Program-made: the position numbers and the translations under genes
The notes under the pieces: model-generated
What the model saw: the letters and a program-made list of their open reading frames with translations, nothing else
Told to the model about the DNA's origin: nothing
The model's database searches: none
Shown: positions 63,447-64,000 of the stretch, piece by piece
Layout: every line of letters begins with the position of its first letter
How positions within the stretch are numbered: position 1 is the first letter of the stretch
Source of the DNA: Oikopleura dioica
Taxonomy: Eukaryota > Chordata > Appendicularia > Copelata > Oikopleuridae
DNA length: 64,000 nt
Assembly (NCBI GenBank): GCA_907165135.1
Contig: OU015567.1
Location: forward strand, 3,291,001 to 3,355,000
Direction of reading: 5' to 3'

Positions 63447-64000
63447 ATGCGACTTTCTGGAATTCTAGCGTCGCTGATTGGATTGGGCGAAGCTCAAGGC
63501 ATCGTTACGGATCAACCCGCCGATTCTGGCATAATCTTCGATCAAGCGGGGGAGACGCATCAGATCACTTACCTGGACAGGGAATTCCAGGATTCCGATG
63601 GTGAGTTTCAATTTTTTCGCGCGGAAATGAGCGTTTTTTCAGTCAATGTCGAGTGCACCAGTACAAACATGTGCATCAAGCTCTCAAAACAATTCCTCAT
63701 CGACGAAAAAATCACCGACAAATTCGAAGGCGTCCACCTTAAAAACTGCGATCAGGAACGGTATCTCCTTAATCTCAAAAGTTCTTCTCGGTTTTCCGAA
63801 AAATGATTCAACAAAATTTTTGATTTCTTTAAATTGATATTTTCTTTATCATTTTTGTTGAACAGCGTGATCGAGCTGGATCAGAGGAACAACACTCGTG
63901 ACTATTGATAAGAAAAAGTACTCATCCTGATAAGGGGATCGGGCAGATATTCTAAACTGAGCGGGTTTGGACACAACTCAGCGTCCGCTTTGAATGTCAC
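63447..64000 (+). CDS. secreted ZP-domain protein, 3' end outside window
   Basis: Exons 63447-63600, 63643-63760, 63866-63907 and 63962 onward. A signal peptide (MRLSGILASLIGLGEAQG) is followed directly by a ZP-type start: VNVECTSTNMCIKLSKQF, HLKNCDQER, then the paired-Cys CGFGHNSASALNV that mirrors DGCGTVNSVNG in the ZP gene at 34334. The third intron (63908-63961) keeps phase only with a non-GT donor (ATAAG..GAG). The gene continues past the window. An extracellular-matrix or coat role follows from the family. Confidence 0.65.

Overview
This window looks like nuclear DNA of a very compact invertebrate chordate genome, most likely an appendicularian tunicate (Oikopleura-like). The base composition is AT-rich. 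Most genes are split by introns of about 40-50 bp with GT..AG ends, intergenic gaps are short, and both strands are packed. Several introns make sense only with GA..AG borders, an oddity known from Oikopleura. The species call is inference; no sequence search was run. Gene models were spliced by hand by matching reading phase across introns, so well-conserved genes are firm and fast-evolving secreted proteins are tentative.

Layout. 0-5 kb: a type I membrane glycoprotein, a small secreted protein and a class A GPCR. 5.5-10 kb: a small membrane protein (-), a degenerate protein-kinase gene and an unknown protein next to it. 10.3-16 kb: a secreted VCBS/FG-GAP propeller protein (-), a hAT-like MITE and an FAD-dependent monooxygenase. 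16-22.3 kb: poorly resolved minus-strand exons, a hairpin insertion with 15-bp target repeats, a protein with a POU-specific domain but no homeodomain, a phospholipase A2-like secreted protein (-) and a discoidin-domain protein.

22.4-31.3 kb is the accessory heart of the window. Here there are two intact, near-identical secreted EF-hand genes, two wrecked copies of the same family, flanking segmental duplications and at least five non-autonomous DNA transposons. These include a hAT element nested inside another hAT element (both with perfect 8-bp target duplications), a hAT MITE sitting in a pseudogene exon, a TA-flanked mariner-like MITE and a foldback element.

31-46 kb: small secreted proteins, a frame-broken secreted protein, a mucin-ZP protein, a coiled-coil protein, an unknown intracellular protein and a four-TM protein. 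46-61 kb: ACMSD (tryptophan/kynurenine branch), three PLAC8-family genes (one with an RD/RS-rich N-terminal tail), a serpin, a Cys-rich/kelch-like secreted protein and a tRNA-Gly(TCC). 61-64 kb: small hypothetical genes and the start of a second ZP-domain gene that runs off the window.

There is no operon logic linking these functions. The most coherent theme is secreted or extracellular proteins: ZP, EF-hand, PLA2-like, serpin, propeller, kelch and many short signal-peptide genes. Several otherwise good genes carry a single-base mismatch at a homopolymer, which suggests residual assembly indels.
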